The notes: generated by a model not told the origin, from the letters alone. Positions 36,651 to 48,640 are shown, counted from the stretch's first letter. The stretch is 64,000 nucleotides of DNA from Antedon mediterranea (GCF_964355755.1 NC_092679.1:12328932-12392931), one strand, 5' to 3'. Made by a program: numbers and translations.

Positions 36651-37532
36651 CACAGCTGTTTCAACCAATGTAAAATAAATAGAAAAAGTCAAGCGCCCTC
36701 AATATTGTCAGACGGCGATATGTGCCTGAGCGTGACGCCGCGCGAGTGGTTGAATCTCGTTCAACTTTCGCGACATTTGCAACTTTTATAACTACACTTT
36801 AAATTATTTTAATCAATTTCGTCATAAATATTATAAAACCATTTTTATACTATTTGTTAGAAAATAAGTTTTTTAATTACCGATTTTTTGGAAATAATAA
36901 GTAATTAAGCATAACACCAAGTTTACGAAATTATTTACACCCGGAAGTTTTAAAAATTAACATCGATCGGCCTAGCAAATGTAAACAATGGAAAGTTTGA
37001 AAAAATGCTTGTCAAATTGTACACTTTTTGTTTTTATTCGTAATTTTCATAAATACTTGGAAAATCTAGGTAAAAGTTTGATTATATATGCTTACACGAG
37101 ACATTGAATTGTTAGGAGGTGACGGTGAAAATCTCAAGAAATTTTCATTGAAAAACTCGACTGTTTTGTTAAATGCGAAACAGCGTATTTGGCGAGAGGT
37201 CGATGAACGCGTCTGATAACCGCTCGCTAGGCTGTACGCAGCTAGGCCTAGGTTGTAGCTAGGCCTAGTTGGTACGTATAAGTAGTGGAATCATGCTATA
37301 CATCATTTTAATTTACAATAGATTAAATAATAAGCTTAATTATTATCATTGTATTTATTTCAACTGAATATAATTCATCATAAATGTAAATATTTAGTAA
37401 AACTACTAACTACCAGGCCTAGGCTAGGCCCTTAAAATTAAAGCCTATACAAAAATACTCAAACTACTGTATGATAAATATAATATAAAATTAAAGGTTG
37501 GTAAAATTAACATTTCTTTTCATTTTTGTAGG

Positions 37533-37740
37533 CAACACAGTTTCACGAAAAGGCTTTACGTTCTACTTGCTTTTGTTGTGGAACAAAATTTAAAGAAAAA
37601 GATAAAAAATACAATTTTTAAAATATGAAAAGCCGTCACAAATTTGCACTAAATCTAACAAATGTAAAATCACAACCTATATACATTTGTACAACCTGCC
37701 ATTCACGAATTTGCAATGGATACTGTATACTACCACGCTA
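37533..37740 (+). pseudogene. Cysteine-pair remnants inside the CACAG transposon
   Basis: After an acceptor-like TTTTTGTAG, one frame reads ALRSTCFCCGTKF and stops. A neighbouring frame reads YICTTCHSRICNGY and stops. Both are C-x2-C pairs of the kind found at the N-terminus of several transposon proteins. They look like a decayed zinc-binding region of a transposase. Confidence 0.35.
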
Positions 37741-38226
37741 ACATTTAAATTAACAGGGCATGGACCAAATTGCTTGGCATGCTACACCAACAACTTACAA
37801 CAACTATGACCTGGGCAAAAACTACATTCACAAGTGAAAGAACACACTGGCGTTTAAGGGAACAGTTTTTTTATTTGGTACAGCTGCTCCATGATCTGCT
37901 TTTCTTCCTTATATCTTCACTCTTTTTGAAAGTTTATACTAACAAATTTATTTAAATGAACATACCTCATAATCAAATAACTGTTTTCTCATCCTAATTT
38001 ATATACATAGTTTAAAAACTGCCAATTTTCAATTAAGATTACATCATACATTGTACATTTCTATTCAACAAAATTGTCAGAACTTTCTATTATTTAAATG
38101 TGTAAGATAGTCAGGTCTCGGGTCCATTCTACAGTCACCACAGATTGACTTTTTCATCACAAAATTTCTGAAATTATAAAATGTATTAATGTGTAAATTA
38201 AGTATTTTTTTAATTACATAAAAAAT

Positions 38227-38427
38227 ATGATACAAGTATTTTTAGCAGAATACAGGCATATTGCACCAGGTGTAATACAGCCTAAGCTACATATGCTTGA
38301 GCACCATGCTATTGCATTCATGAGAGAATGGAAGGTGGTCTCTGAACAAGGCGGGGAGCTAATACATGCCAAACTCAACCGTCACAAAACAGCAGTGTGG
38401 ATTAGAGTCAAACTTAGACTCATCTGA
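38227..38427 (+). pseudogene. Possible transposase C-terminal remnant
   Basis: A 66-residue frame with QPKLHMLEHH, then EQGGELIHAKLN. A pattern of PK-x-H-x-LE-x-H followed by E-Q-G-x-E-x-I-H is seen in some invertebrate transposase-like proteins, where the last glutamate could be catalytic. The frame is short and isolated. The family assignment is from memory of the pattern and uncertain. Confidence 0.4.
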
Positions 38428-38689
38428 TTTTCACATCTCCAATGATACAAAATGAAATAATAAAACCAAACAAATGCAAGAAAGCCAACAAAAAATGATT
38501 CATTAACATTAATGATCATAAAATATTGTACATTTTTAAATGTTAAAGGAATATTGCATTGTATTGATTTCCTATTAACAATGCCTTATGATAATGAACA
38601 TGTAAAAGTAATACTATAGTATGTCTATATTTCAATTACCAACTAATTACTATTGATTGATAGTACTACTGCTGTACTGTACATGTGTT

Positions 38690-41290
38690 AGTGATTGATT
38701 GTTAAAGTTACAAATTCATAGCATGGTAAACACAATTTAAAATTTACTAGTTCTTGAACAGTAAAATAAACTTACCTATATAGATGATAGGTATTGGTCC
38801 AAATCTGTTTAAAATGTTTTAGCCATTTTGGGTTGCCGCTATACTATATTATTATGTACCTAAAAAATATTAATAGTAATAGTATAACATTATAATAAGA
38901 ATTAATTAAAATTAACTTATTATATTTACTATGGTTGCATACACACTAATTTGAATATGCAGTGATGAGCAAAAACAAATGTTAAAATTCATTATTTATA
39001 ATAATTGTAATTATTACATACAGGGTAGGCATATATGCCTTATGTCATTGCATAGGGTATATATAACCAGGTATCCTCATAATAAACATTATTTGTAATA
39101 AATACTGTAAATATATTAAAAATAAAAATTAATAATAGCCTCTAGGCCTAATTAGGTAGCCTACTAATACCTAGCCTATTGCTCTAGGCTAGGCTAAATA
39201 AGCTGGAAAGCTGCTTCTCTTAGGCTGCTAGTGCAAGAGAGCACAGGTCTAGCTAGTATATTAAAATAAAAATAGGGCCTAGCCTAGCCTAGCCCAGCCA
39301 GTGGTAGTGATTGGTTGTTAATATTGAAAATTAATAGCATGGTAAACACAATTTAAAATTGACTAGTTCTTGAACAGTAAAATAAACTTGCCTATAATAT
39401 AGATGGTAGGTATAGGTATTGGTCCAAATCTGTTTAAAATGATTTTTCCACTTCGGGTTGCCGCTATGTACCTAAAAAATAGTAAAACATTACTATAAGA
39501 ATTAATTAAAATTAGCTTATTAAATTTAATATGGTTGCATACATACTAATTTGAATATGCAGTGATGAGCAAAAACGAATGTTAAAATTCATTATTTATA
39601 ATAATTGTAATTATTACATACAGGGTAGGCATATATGCCTTATGTCATTGCATAGGGTATATATAACCAGGTATTCTCATAATAAACATTATTTAAATAA
39701 AATAAATAAATATATTAAAACTAAAATTAATAATAATTAAATAATAATATATAGGCGTAGAGCCTAGACCTAATTAGGTAGTCTACTTATACCTAGCCTA
39801 TTGCTCTAGGCTAGGCTAAATAAGCTGGAAAGCTGCTTCTCTGTAGGCTGCTAGTGTTAGAGAGCACAGGTCTAGCTAGTATATTAAAATAAAAATAGGG
39901 CCTATAATATAGGCCTAGCCTACCCAGCCACTGGTAGTGATTGATTGTTAATATTGAAAATTAATAGCATGGGTAAACACAATTTAAAATTTACTAGTTC
40001 TTGAGCAGTAAAATAAACTTACCTACTGTATATAGATGGTAGGCTGCTAGGTATTGGTCCAAATCTGTTTAAAATGTTTTTGCCACTTCGGGTTGCCGCT
40101 ATGTACCTACAAAATAGTAAAACATTATTATAAGAATTACTTAAAATTAGCTTATTAAATTTAATATGGTTGCATACATACTAATTTGAATATGCAGTGA
40201 TGAGCAAAAATGAATGTTAAAATTCATTATTTATAATAATTGTAATTATTACATACAGGGAAGGCATATATATGCCTTATGTCATTGCATAGGGTATATA
40301 TAACCAGGTATTCTCATAAGAAACATTATTTAAATAAATACTGTAAATATATTAAATTAAAATTAATAATAATTAAATAATAATATATAGGCGTAGAGCC
40401 TAGACCTAATTAGGTAGTCTACTTATACCTAGCCTAATTGCTCTAGGCTAGGCTAAATAAGCTGGAAAGCTGCTTCTCTGTAGGCTGCTGCTAGTGATAG
40501 AGAGCACAGGTCTAGCTAGTATATTAACATAAAAATAGGGCCTATCATATAGGCCTAGCCTACCCAGCCAGAGGTAGTGATTGATTGTTAATATTGAAAA
40601 TTAATAGCATGGTAAACACAATTTAATATTTGCTACTTCTTGAACAGCAAAATAATCTTACCTATATAGATGGTAGGTAATGGTCCAAATCTGCTTAGCC
40701 ACTTCAGGTTACTGCTCTATATATGTAGGCTACCTACAATAGTGTATAACATTAATAATTATTATAACAATTTTATAAAATTAACTTAACTTATTAAATT
40801 TAATATGATTGCATACTAATTTGAATATGCAGTGATGAGCAAAACCGAATGTTAATATGATGCTTGTCATTATTTATATTGTAATTATTACATACAGGGT
40901 AGGCCTATAGTATTCCCTATGTCATTGCATACATGGTATATATAATCCTCATAATATTAAATTTACAGTTTTTGTAATGAATACTGTAAATTTATTAAAA
41001 CTAAAATTAATTATACTGATTAAATAATATTAAAAATATATAGGCCTAGGCCTAGGCGTAGATCCTGGGCCTAATTTTAATTAGGTAGCCTACTAATACC
41101 TATTAGGCTAGTAGTAGGCTAGCCTACTCAAGGCCAGGCTAACTAAGCCGGAAAGCTGCTTCTCTGTAGTAGGCTGCTAGAGAGCACAGGTCTAGCTAGG
41201 GCCTAGGCCTAGTATTAAAATAAAAATAGGGCCTATAATATTGGTATATGCCTACCCTACCCAGCCAGGCCTAAATAATTAATATAATGT
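38690..41290. repeat. Four tandem copies of a 0.6-0.7 kb unit
   Basis: Copies start near 38690, 39304, 39936 and 40576, each opening with TGATTG(A/G)TTGTTAA and AATAGCATGGTAAACAC or a close variant. Later blocks shared by the copies are GGGTTGCCGCTATG, ATATGCAGTGATGAGC, TATGTCATTGCATAGGG and GGCCTAG-rich stretches. The last copy is the most diverged. The array is internal to the CACAG transposon. Confidence 0.85.
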
Positions 41291-41866
41291 AACATTTCCA
41301 AACTCATTTGGGTCAGCTGTCACATGAAAGGCAGTGTTGCAACTAGAGTAGACACAAGCCTAAGCCTAAAAATGACACAATTTGAAACGGCCATAGCTCA
41401 AAAATTCAACCATCACCTCTCGACCATTACTATGTTATAACATTCACAGATAACTAAATTATCATGCAGTACCAAAGAATTAGAGTGAAAATTACATTTT
41501 TTAAAGATACGGACAAACAAACATGTACCAAATTTGGAAATGTCACTCACGTGCGTAAATTGGTATATGCTTGTATTTTATGGTCCACCCTTCCATTAAT
41601 TTTCAGCGTTACATTCCTTGTAAAAAACAAAACGACAACGTGCTTGTTTCATCCAGGGACTCTTTAATGAATATTCATATTTTTAGCGACCCTTTATTTT
41701 TTTATCTCATTCTCATTGGCTGTTTAAAACATGTCTTTAAATGACGTTTGACTCCACTCTGCACACGTGGATTTGTAAGTAATTGTTTATGTATTGTTAC
41801 TCCAGCGATACGACTTGTAACGTTGAGGGCGCATGACTTAATTCGTATGTTTGAAACAGCTGTGTA

Positions 41867-42337
41867 ATGAATTTTAAAATAGACACGGGAGCTGATGTAA
41901 CTGTCATAGACACTGCAAACATACCGAAAGGGAAATATCCCCTTTGCAAAGCTGATCGAAAGTTATATGGTCCGGGTAGAAACTTAATCCCAGTACTTGG
42001 AAAGTTCACAGCTAAGTTGAAACTCAAACAACAAAATACTGAGAGTATACAGGAGGTATACGTTGTAGAAAAACTGGAACAATCTTTGCTAGGGAGACCG
42101 GCTATTGAAGCCATGAAGTTAATTTATAAGGTTAATACTGTCAATGTAATATCAGACAAGTACTACAGACAGAATCATCCTAAGTTGTTCAAAGGATTGG
42201 GTAAACTGAAGGATACTTATAAAATCAGGCTGAGTCAAGACGCAAAGCCATTTGCCGTTTGTGCACCAAGAAGGGTACCAATACCACTGCAACAAAAGGT
42301 AGAAAAGGAACTACTGTACATCGATTGCAGAATTTAG
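41867..42337 (+). pseudogene. pol: Gypsy protease and start of reverse transcriptase, frameshifted
   Basis: The retropepsin active-site triad is visible as IDTGADVTVID near the start, with ...LLGRPAIEAM as the C-terminal part of the protease fold. The frame then runs into the linker before reverse transcriptase and is lost at about 42,318. The reverse transcriptase N-terminus continues one frame over. The initial ATG is accidental, since the true upstream sequence is gag beyond the inserted transposon. Confidence 0.85.
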
Positions 42338-42735
42338 ACGTCATTAGACCGGTCACAACACCAACAGATTGGTGTGCACCAATTGTAGTAGTTCCTAAGC
42401 CAAGAAATGACACAGTCAGACTTTGTGTTGACCTAACCAAACTAAACGAGAGTGTGAAAAGGGAAAATTACCCTCTGCCGTCAACTGATCAATTGTTAGC
42501 CCAGTTGAAGGGTGCGAAGTTTTTTACCAAGCTCGATTGTAATAGTGGGTTTTACCAGGTCCCATTAGACGCAGAGTCACAAGAGTTGACTACATTTATT
42601 ACGCCATTCGGGCGTTTTTGTTTTAAAAGATTACCTTTTGGAATTTCGTCGGGTCCAGAAATTTTTCACCGAATCATGGCACAGATGCTATCAGGGATTC
42701 CGGGTGTGATTTGTGACATCGACGATGATTTGTGA
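42325..42735 (+). pseudogene. pol: Gypsy reverse transcriptase, fingers and palm, ending at a 19-bp duplication
   Basis: Recognisable blocks are NLDVIRPVTTPTDWCAPIVVV, RLCVDLTKLN (first catalytic aspartate), KLDCNSGFYQVPL and ITPFGRFCFKRLPFGI. The frame ends just after the aspartate pair because a 19-bp segment is duplicated at 42708-42745. The same IDD motif is encoded again in the next frame. Confidence 0.85.
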
Positions 42736-42745
42736 CATCGACGAT
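42708..42745 (+). repeat. 19-bp tandem duplication in the RT catalytic motif
   Basis: Two exact copies of a 19-bp unit beginning GATTTGTGACATC lie at 42708-42726 and 42727-42745. Nineteen is not a multiple of three, so the duplication shifts the frame. Confidence 0.95.
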
Positions 42746-44923
42746 GTTTTGATATCAGGTCAAAGTGAACAGGAACATGATGACAGAGTACACAAGGTTC
42801 TACTAAAAATGGAATCGGCTGGAATCACGCTGAATGAAAAATGTGAATTCAAACTCACGAGTATTAAGTTTTTAGGTCATGTTCTGTCAGCACAGGGAGT
42901 ACAGATGGATCCTAACAAGGTGGAAGCTATACAAAAATTCCCAAGACCAACCAATGTCCCAGAACTACGTAGATTAATGGGATTGGTTAATTTTGTTAGG
43001 AAATTCTCCCCAGATCTAGCAGATGAAACAAAGCCGATGCGTGATCTACTTAAGAAAGAGACAAAGTGGATGTGGGACGTGATGCAGGAGCAAGCTTTTA
43101 CTAAACTGAAAAAGAAGCTGTGCTCACCACCAGTACTAGCTCACTATAGTCCACATCTACCTACTAAAGTTTCTGCTGATGCATCATCATATGGACTTAG
43201 GGCAGTGTTGCTGCAAGAAACAGAGATGTGCTGGCGACCAGTCTTTTATGCTTCGAGATCGATGACCACAACAGAGCAGCGATATGCACAAGTTGAAAAA
43301 GAAGCTTTGGCTGCTACTTGGGCTTGTGAAAAATTTGCAGATTTCTTAGTTGGCTTACCAACGTTCACTATAGAAACAGATCATCGCCCATTACTTGCAC
43401 TTTTGAAGACAAAGGCTATTGATGAGCTTACACCGAGAATCCAAAGATTTCGTATGAGATTAATGAGATATACATATCAGATGAAATACACAGCTGGAAA
43501 AGACTTGACTACAGCTGATGCGCTTTCTCGAGCTCCAGTGGGACTTCCAGATAAAAGTGAAGTTGAGTTGGCGGAGTCGACAGCTGCATTTGTGCATGAA
43601 GTAGTTGATGCATTAACAGCAACAACACAGAAATTAAACAAGATTAAAGAGGCACAAATGGCTGATCCCGAATGCACACAGGTGATAAAATTTACCAAGG
43701 AGGGATGGCCTAGGCAAGGAAGAATCGACTCCAATCTTATTCCGTACTATCAAATCCGAGATGACCTTACAGTATTAGATGGATTGTTAATGTTTGGCAC
43801 CAGACTTGTAATCCCGGATCCTCTAAGAGGTGACATCTTAAGTCGTATACATGCAGGACATCAAGGGATCGTAAAATGCAGAGCTCTAGCTAAAATATCG
43901 GTTTGGTGGCCAGGGATTAGTAAGACAATCCAGAATCTAGTAGACAAGTGTACAGTATGTGAAAAAGAAAAACGACAGCGACCAGAACCGTTGCAGCCAA
44001 GTAAAGTTCCAGAATACCCATGGCAGCATTTGGCTATGGATCTTTTTGAGTGGAATGGACGTAATTACTTGCTTGTCGTAGACTATTTTTCTAGATTTAT
44101 AGAAATTGCATACCTTAAGTCATCCACCTCATCAGAAACAGTTATTGAACATTTAAAGAGCATATTTGCTAGACATGGAGTGCCAGAAAAGGTTAGATCA
44201 GACAATGGCCCTCAATTTTCATCATATAGTTTTGCTCGATTTGCAGACAATTATGGATTTTACCATGAATGTAGCAGTCCATACTTCCCACAAAGTAATG
44301 GAGAAGCCGAAAGGGCGGTTCAGACAATCAAGAACTTGCTGAAAAAAGCGGATGATCCATATATGGCATTGTTAAATTACAGGGCAACACCATTACAATC
44401 AGGATTTAGTCCAGCTGAGATGTTAATAGGAAGGAAAATACGAACAAGAGTTCCTATTGTGACCAACAGCTTGACACCAGACTGGCCTCAATTCGACAAA
44501 ATGATTGCAACAGACCAATCAAGAAAAGAGAAAATGAAAATGTCATTTGATAAAAAGCATAGAGCAAAAGAACTATCAAACTTACCTGTGGGAGAGAAAG
44601 TGTGGATAACACACCCAATGGAACGAAGTGGTACCGTACATCGTAGAGTTGCACCAAGATCATATGAGATCCAAACTTCAACAGGAGTTACAAGGCGAAA
44701 TCGAAAACACCTTAGTAGACGGTCAGAGTTGTATCCTCCGAGGATGCATCCAATACGGGAGGGATCGACCTTGCCCCCGGTGGCAGGTCAAAATAACAAT
44801 GATTTTGATTGCTTTACAGATACTGGTACTGAACAGATAGAAGGTCCTCAACTTAACCACAATCAACAATATAAGACCAGAAGTGGGCGACTAATCAAGC
44901 CCCCAGAAAAATTGGATTTGTAA
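42729..44923 (+). pseudogene. pol: Gypsy pol: RT thumb, RNase H and integrase
   Basis: This long open frame of over 700 codons starts at the aspartate pair (CDIDDVLISG) and continues FLGHVLSAQGV and LMGLVNFVRKF. RNase H follows (VSADASSYGLRAVLLQ, EKEALAATWA, TDHRPLLALL, TADALSR). Then comes the integrase: an H-H-C-C zinc region (H in AGHQG, CTVCEKEK), and D-D-E residues in LAMDLFEW, RSDNGPQF and GEAERAV. A C-terminal tail reads KTRSGRLIKPPEK and has no chromodomain. This part is undamaged, but it lacks its own start and is cut off from upstream pol by the duplication. Confidence 0.92.
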
Positions 44924-45117
44924 ATTATGCAACAATGATTAAACTTAAATTGTTAACTACGAAAAATCAGATGACTTGTTTATAATGCATATAACGGATG
45001 TATGACGTTAATTGTTTAGTTGGTGTTATAATTTTAAAAGGACAAAAGAAGACGCATGTTTGGTGTTTAAACTTCTATAAGAATATTTATTTAAAACCTT
45101 GTTGTACAAGTTCCTCC

Positions 45118-45130
45118 AGAGAAAGGGAGA
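45118..45130 (+). promoter_or_regulatory. Polypurine tract
   Basis: AGAGAAAGGGAGA directly precedes the right LTR, as expected for the plus-strand primer. Confidence 0.85.
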
Positions 45131-45290
45131 TGTGATGTTGAGTTGTATTTAGGCTATAGCGCCATCTATAGACGAATGTCAAATAAATAGGTTGTTGGCC
45201 TAGCGATGTAAAACGTGTACATGTGCGTATTTATTGTTGTACTAAAACATCATTATAAAGCCTTCCAGCGTCCAGTGAGAGACGTTCACA
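45131..45290 (+). repeat. Right LTR, 160 bp
   Basis: Same sequence as 31379-31538, followed by the CAACG target duplication. Confidence 0.95.
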
Positions 45291-45295
45291 CAACG

Positions 45296-46734
45296 CACGT
45301 CCATAACCCATATATAAATCATTATCATTCATTTCTGGTTTCGTCATGCTTCATGCGTAATCATAATATAGGTAGAGAAATATAATGATTTTTAATGTTT
45401 TCTGCATGAGAAGAATAATAGTACTGTAGGCAGAGTGACGGAGATACGATAGGCCTACAGTAATTGAATCATACCTCAACAGAATTCATATAACAGGTAT
45501 GTTGCATTGTAACCATACATTTTCAAAAGTAATGTTTCCTCACATCGTGGTAAAGTACGACCGAGCTATAGCATTGTGAGGTCCATAATTGTAAAAAGTA
45601 AAATTGCTGGAAATTGTCAAAAATGGCCGACACTGCATTGATAGTATTGAGTAAAGAGCTGCTGATTGCTGATTGATTGATTTTATAGAAATTATATACG
45701 TTATAAAAGTGTTATTAATGTTAATAAACTAAAACTAATAAACAACAATAACCTCTCGTTACACTATATGTTCAATTACCCTCTAGCAATGTGTTGCAAT
45801 TCATATGATCATGGAGAAATAATTTCCCCATGATATATGATAAAGAGGACCACAATACAATTCATTGTACACAGTTGTAGGTTGCGAATCGATTTCCTGT
45901 TCAATGCTGGATCCAATCGGAATGTGCCATGTGACCGAAATAAAATAACAATTACCAATTTTAAAATTGAATGAATTGAATTTACCACACCAAATTCAAA
46001 TGAGATCGCGATTTGAAATTAGATAAAGCTAATAGAGATAAAAGTTTTGGAAGACATAATGCCGAAAATGTTTGTGACTACATTTTTTAAATACATTGTG
46101 GCATAATTAGCTTAACTTCTCAAATTATAAATTCTTATTTGCGTAATTTGGTGCAACACATATCTAAATGACATCACAGTATCTTACTACAGAAAAAAGC
46201 ACTGCGGGCAATGACATGGCTTAAATACAATAATTCTGTTACAGGTAGGCTACCTTTCGAATATAGACTACTTAAAGTAGGAATAATAATGTATTATGTT
46301 GTAAACAATATGAATCCACGACTTGTAAACCTCTTTAAATATGGATACAACACACAATTACAATACTAAAAGAAGCAACTCTTACAACCACAAAGACGCG
46401 GACGCTTACACTGCGCCGGACGCGATTTTTTTTTCGTACATAAGTAATAATAAACATGAATAATTCATTAGTTGTTCACAATTCACGTGATTGCCTTCGC
46501 GTACTCTTCTTCACACACACCACCATCCACCATGCATATTACTTCTAGGCCTTATATTAGCTAGCTCTCTCTCTCTCTCGCTCTTCTGCCTGTTCGTTCA
46601 AAAGAAGAACGGTTGCTGTTACACATCTTTCTGCGTATATGAACACATGAGATGGAAAGATTAGACCTACGAGAATAAAGAATGTATATCATTTGTGGTG
46701 TTTCGAAACTAGAGACCCGAGACCAGAGACCCGA
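45296..46734. other. Non-coding DNA between the Gypsy element and the minisatellite
   Basis: AT-rich, with a (CT)n run near 46563-46580. No supportable gene is seen. Confidence 0.55.
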
Positions 46735-46737
46735 GAC

Positions 46738-46938
46738 CCAATACGAAAAGGGAGACCCCACTATACGAAAAGGGAGACCCAAATATACGAAAAGGGAGAC
46801 CCAAATATACGAAAAGGGAGACCTAAATATACGAAAAGGGAGACCCAAATATACGAAAAGGGAGACCCAAATATACGAAAATGGAAACCCAATTATACGA
46901 AAAGGGAGACCCAAATATACGAAAATAGAAACCTAAAA
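46738..46938 (+). repeat. 22-bp minisatellite
   Basis: About nine to ten copies of TATACGAAAAGGGAGACCCAAA; the outermost copies carry substitutions such as AAAATGGAAACCC. Because 22 is not a multiple of three, the repeat is open in several frames. That explains frames of about 80-117 codons on both strands. Confidence 0.95.
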
Positions 46939-47904
46939 TATACAGTTATTACGTCGGCCCAGAGCCGCCTTAAGTGTAAAAACTCAAAACCAAAGTTTTG
47001 TTCACAGCCAGTGTTTTAGGTCGGCCCAGGGGTTGCCTTTCGAACGTTCACAACGGTTGTTTTCCGCCGAACAGGAAGATTCAGGCAGCTCGCTTGGCAT
47101 GCTGGGAAGGGGATATTCTCAAAACACAATATAGTTGACCCTATGAAGGCGACCCAAACAATTTCAATCATTATCCAATATGACACATTACACATGAGTT
47201 AAAGCAGATGTTATAAACATCTGTATTATTTAATATACAGCCGAGAATGTTACATTCTATTTTCACTCCTTTCTGCATTAATTAATATTTACATTTTATA
47301 AAAATAGATGGGAAACCACCACGAAAGATTGAAATATATATCATTATTTCTATTGACAGTCGATTCTCAAAATTTTCATCAATGCAACAACATACTCCCG
47401 CCCTGGCTAGTAATTATATACAAGGCCCTTGTTGCCTTTACTATATAAGGAAGCGGCGCGACCCTAGGATGGGTAGGAGGAGAGTTTGCAGGCTTATTAT
47501 ATGTACACAGCGTTAAAAGCTTCACAACATATATAAATAAATCCAGGCTATTACTCAATATTTTTTACATCAAGTTTCTGCTTTAATATGATTTGTAAAA
47601 ATATGTTTTCAATCAATACAATGAATCAATGTACACTTATGTGGATAATGAAACAATGCAAAATTATAATTTTAATGATAATGATATAATGATGATAGTA
47701 ACGAGAGAATAAATACTTTCACCCGAACCATAAAAAATCCACCCTGGCTACGGGCCCGAATTGGCTGTCGGACATAACAAAAGTTTAAACTTGATTGCGC
47801 TCTAAAAAAAAAGAACTGAATATATTAAAAAACGATATTCAATACATAAAAAAAACCTCATATGCTCAAACTATAAGTAAGCTCGCAACCTATTAGTAGT
47901 AAAA
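46939..47904. other. Non-coding DNA left of the Polinton
   Basis: AT-rich. No gene recognised. Confidence 0.5.
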
Positions 47905-47908
47905 GAGG

Positions 47909-48640
47909 TACTTTAGCCCAAAGTTGACCTTGGGGTATTTCATGGTGGTTGCGCAATAGTTATGTAATTTCCACCAGATGTTTCTAATGAAGGTCATTCA
48001 TGTCCTGGTACTTCAACCCAAGGTTGACCTTGGTGTATTTCCTGGTGGTTACGTAATAATAATAATAATAATAAATAATATATTTATACAGGATAAAACA
48101 ATCAGATAACAGTGTATCTGTTTTACATCGTGGTCCTGTCTTAATCAAAATATACAAAAAGAGAAACTTAATTAAATATAATACATGTCAGTTTTTTATG
48201 AAAAGGAATGAGCTTTGTATCTAGCCTTAAAGGACGTAACTGTTGGGGCCGATTTAATATTAACTGGTAAATTGTTCCATATTTTTGAGCCTGCAACTTT
48301 AAAGGACGAATGTAATTTCCACCAGATGTTTCTAATGAAGGTCGTTCATTTCCTGGTACTTCAGCCCAAAGTTGGCCTTGGTGTATTTCCTGGTAGTTAC
48401 ATAATAGTTATATAATTTCCACCAGATGTTTCTAATGAAGGTCGTTCATTTCCTGGTACTTCAGCCCAAGGTTGGCCTTGGTGTATTTCCTGGTAGTTAC
48501 GTAATAGTTATATAATTTCCACCAGATGTTTCTAATGAAGGTCGTTCATTTCCTGGTACTTCAGCCCAAAGCTGGCCTTGGTGTATTTCCTGGTAGTTTC
48601 GCAATAGATATGTAATTTCCGCCAGGTGTTTCTTTGTCTC
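47909..48640. repeat. Left end of the Polinton: 100-bp tandem units
   Basis: The word T(G/A)TAATTTCC(A/G)CCAG recurs at 47963, 48311, 48411, 48511 and 48611. The last four are exactly 100 bp apart. The first pair is separated by an extra 248 bp of unrelated DNA. Each unit also holds GAAGGTC(G/A)TTCAT and CCTGGTACTTCA. Shorter units of about 60 bp occur at the right end (63920-64000). Confidence 0.88.
48055..48310. repeat. About 248-bp insert in the terminal 100-bp array
   Basis: Starts with an (AAT)n run and includes TATTTATACAGG and ACATCGTGGTCCTG. It interrupts one 100-bp unit, so it is younger than the array. It may be a short dispersed element; no family recognised. Confidence 0.6.

Larger units (their letters stand above)
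36651..41864. mobile_element. DNA transposon with CACAG ends and TAAT duplication, between gag and protease
   Basis: The ends are a perfect 14-bp inverted repeat (CACAGCTGTTTCAA). A second inverted block (AAGTCA(A/T)GCGCCCTCAA) lies about 11-21 bp further in at each end. TAAT is duplicated at 36647-36650 and 41865-41868. Removing the insert plus one TAAT would leave gag and protease in the same frame, which confirms the borders. The 5.2-kb interior has only short coding remnants and a four-copy tandem repeat, so it looks non-autonomous. A 4-bp duplication with CACAG ends does not settle the superfamily; Chapaev/CMC-like or Academ-like are possible. Confidence 0.88.
31379..45290 (+). mobile_element. 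Gypsy-type LTR retrotransposon with nested insertions
   Basis: Two 160-bp LTRs that read as identical bound the element, and the 5-bp duplication CAACG lies on both sides (31374-31378 and 45291-45295). It has a primer-binding candidate directly after the left LTR and a purine tract before the right LTR. Internal order is gag, protease, reverse transcriptase, RNase H, integrase, which is the Gypsy order. The proteins resemble the K02A2.6/SURL/Mag group. Total length is about 13.9 kb, but over 9 kb belongs to two DNA transposons: one in the leader, one between gag and protease. Three frame lesions add to the disruption, so this copy cannot be autonomous. Confidence 0.93.

Noticed and set aside
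46561-46936. Overlapping frames of 84-117 codons on both strands
   Set aside because: They are produced by the 22-bp minisatellite.
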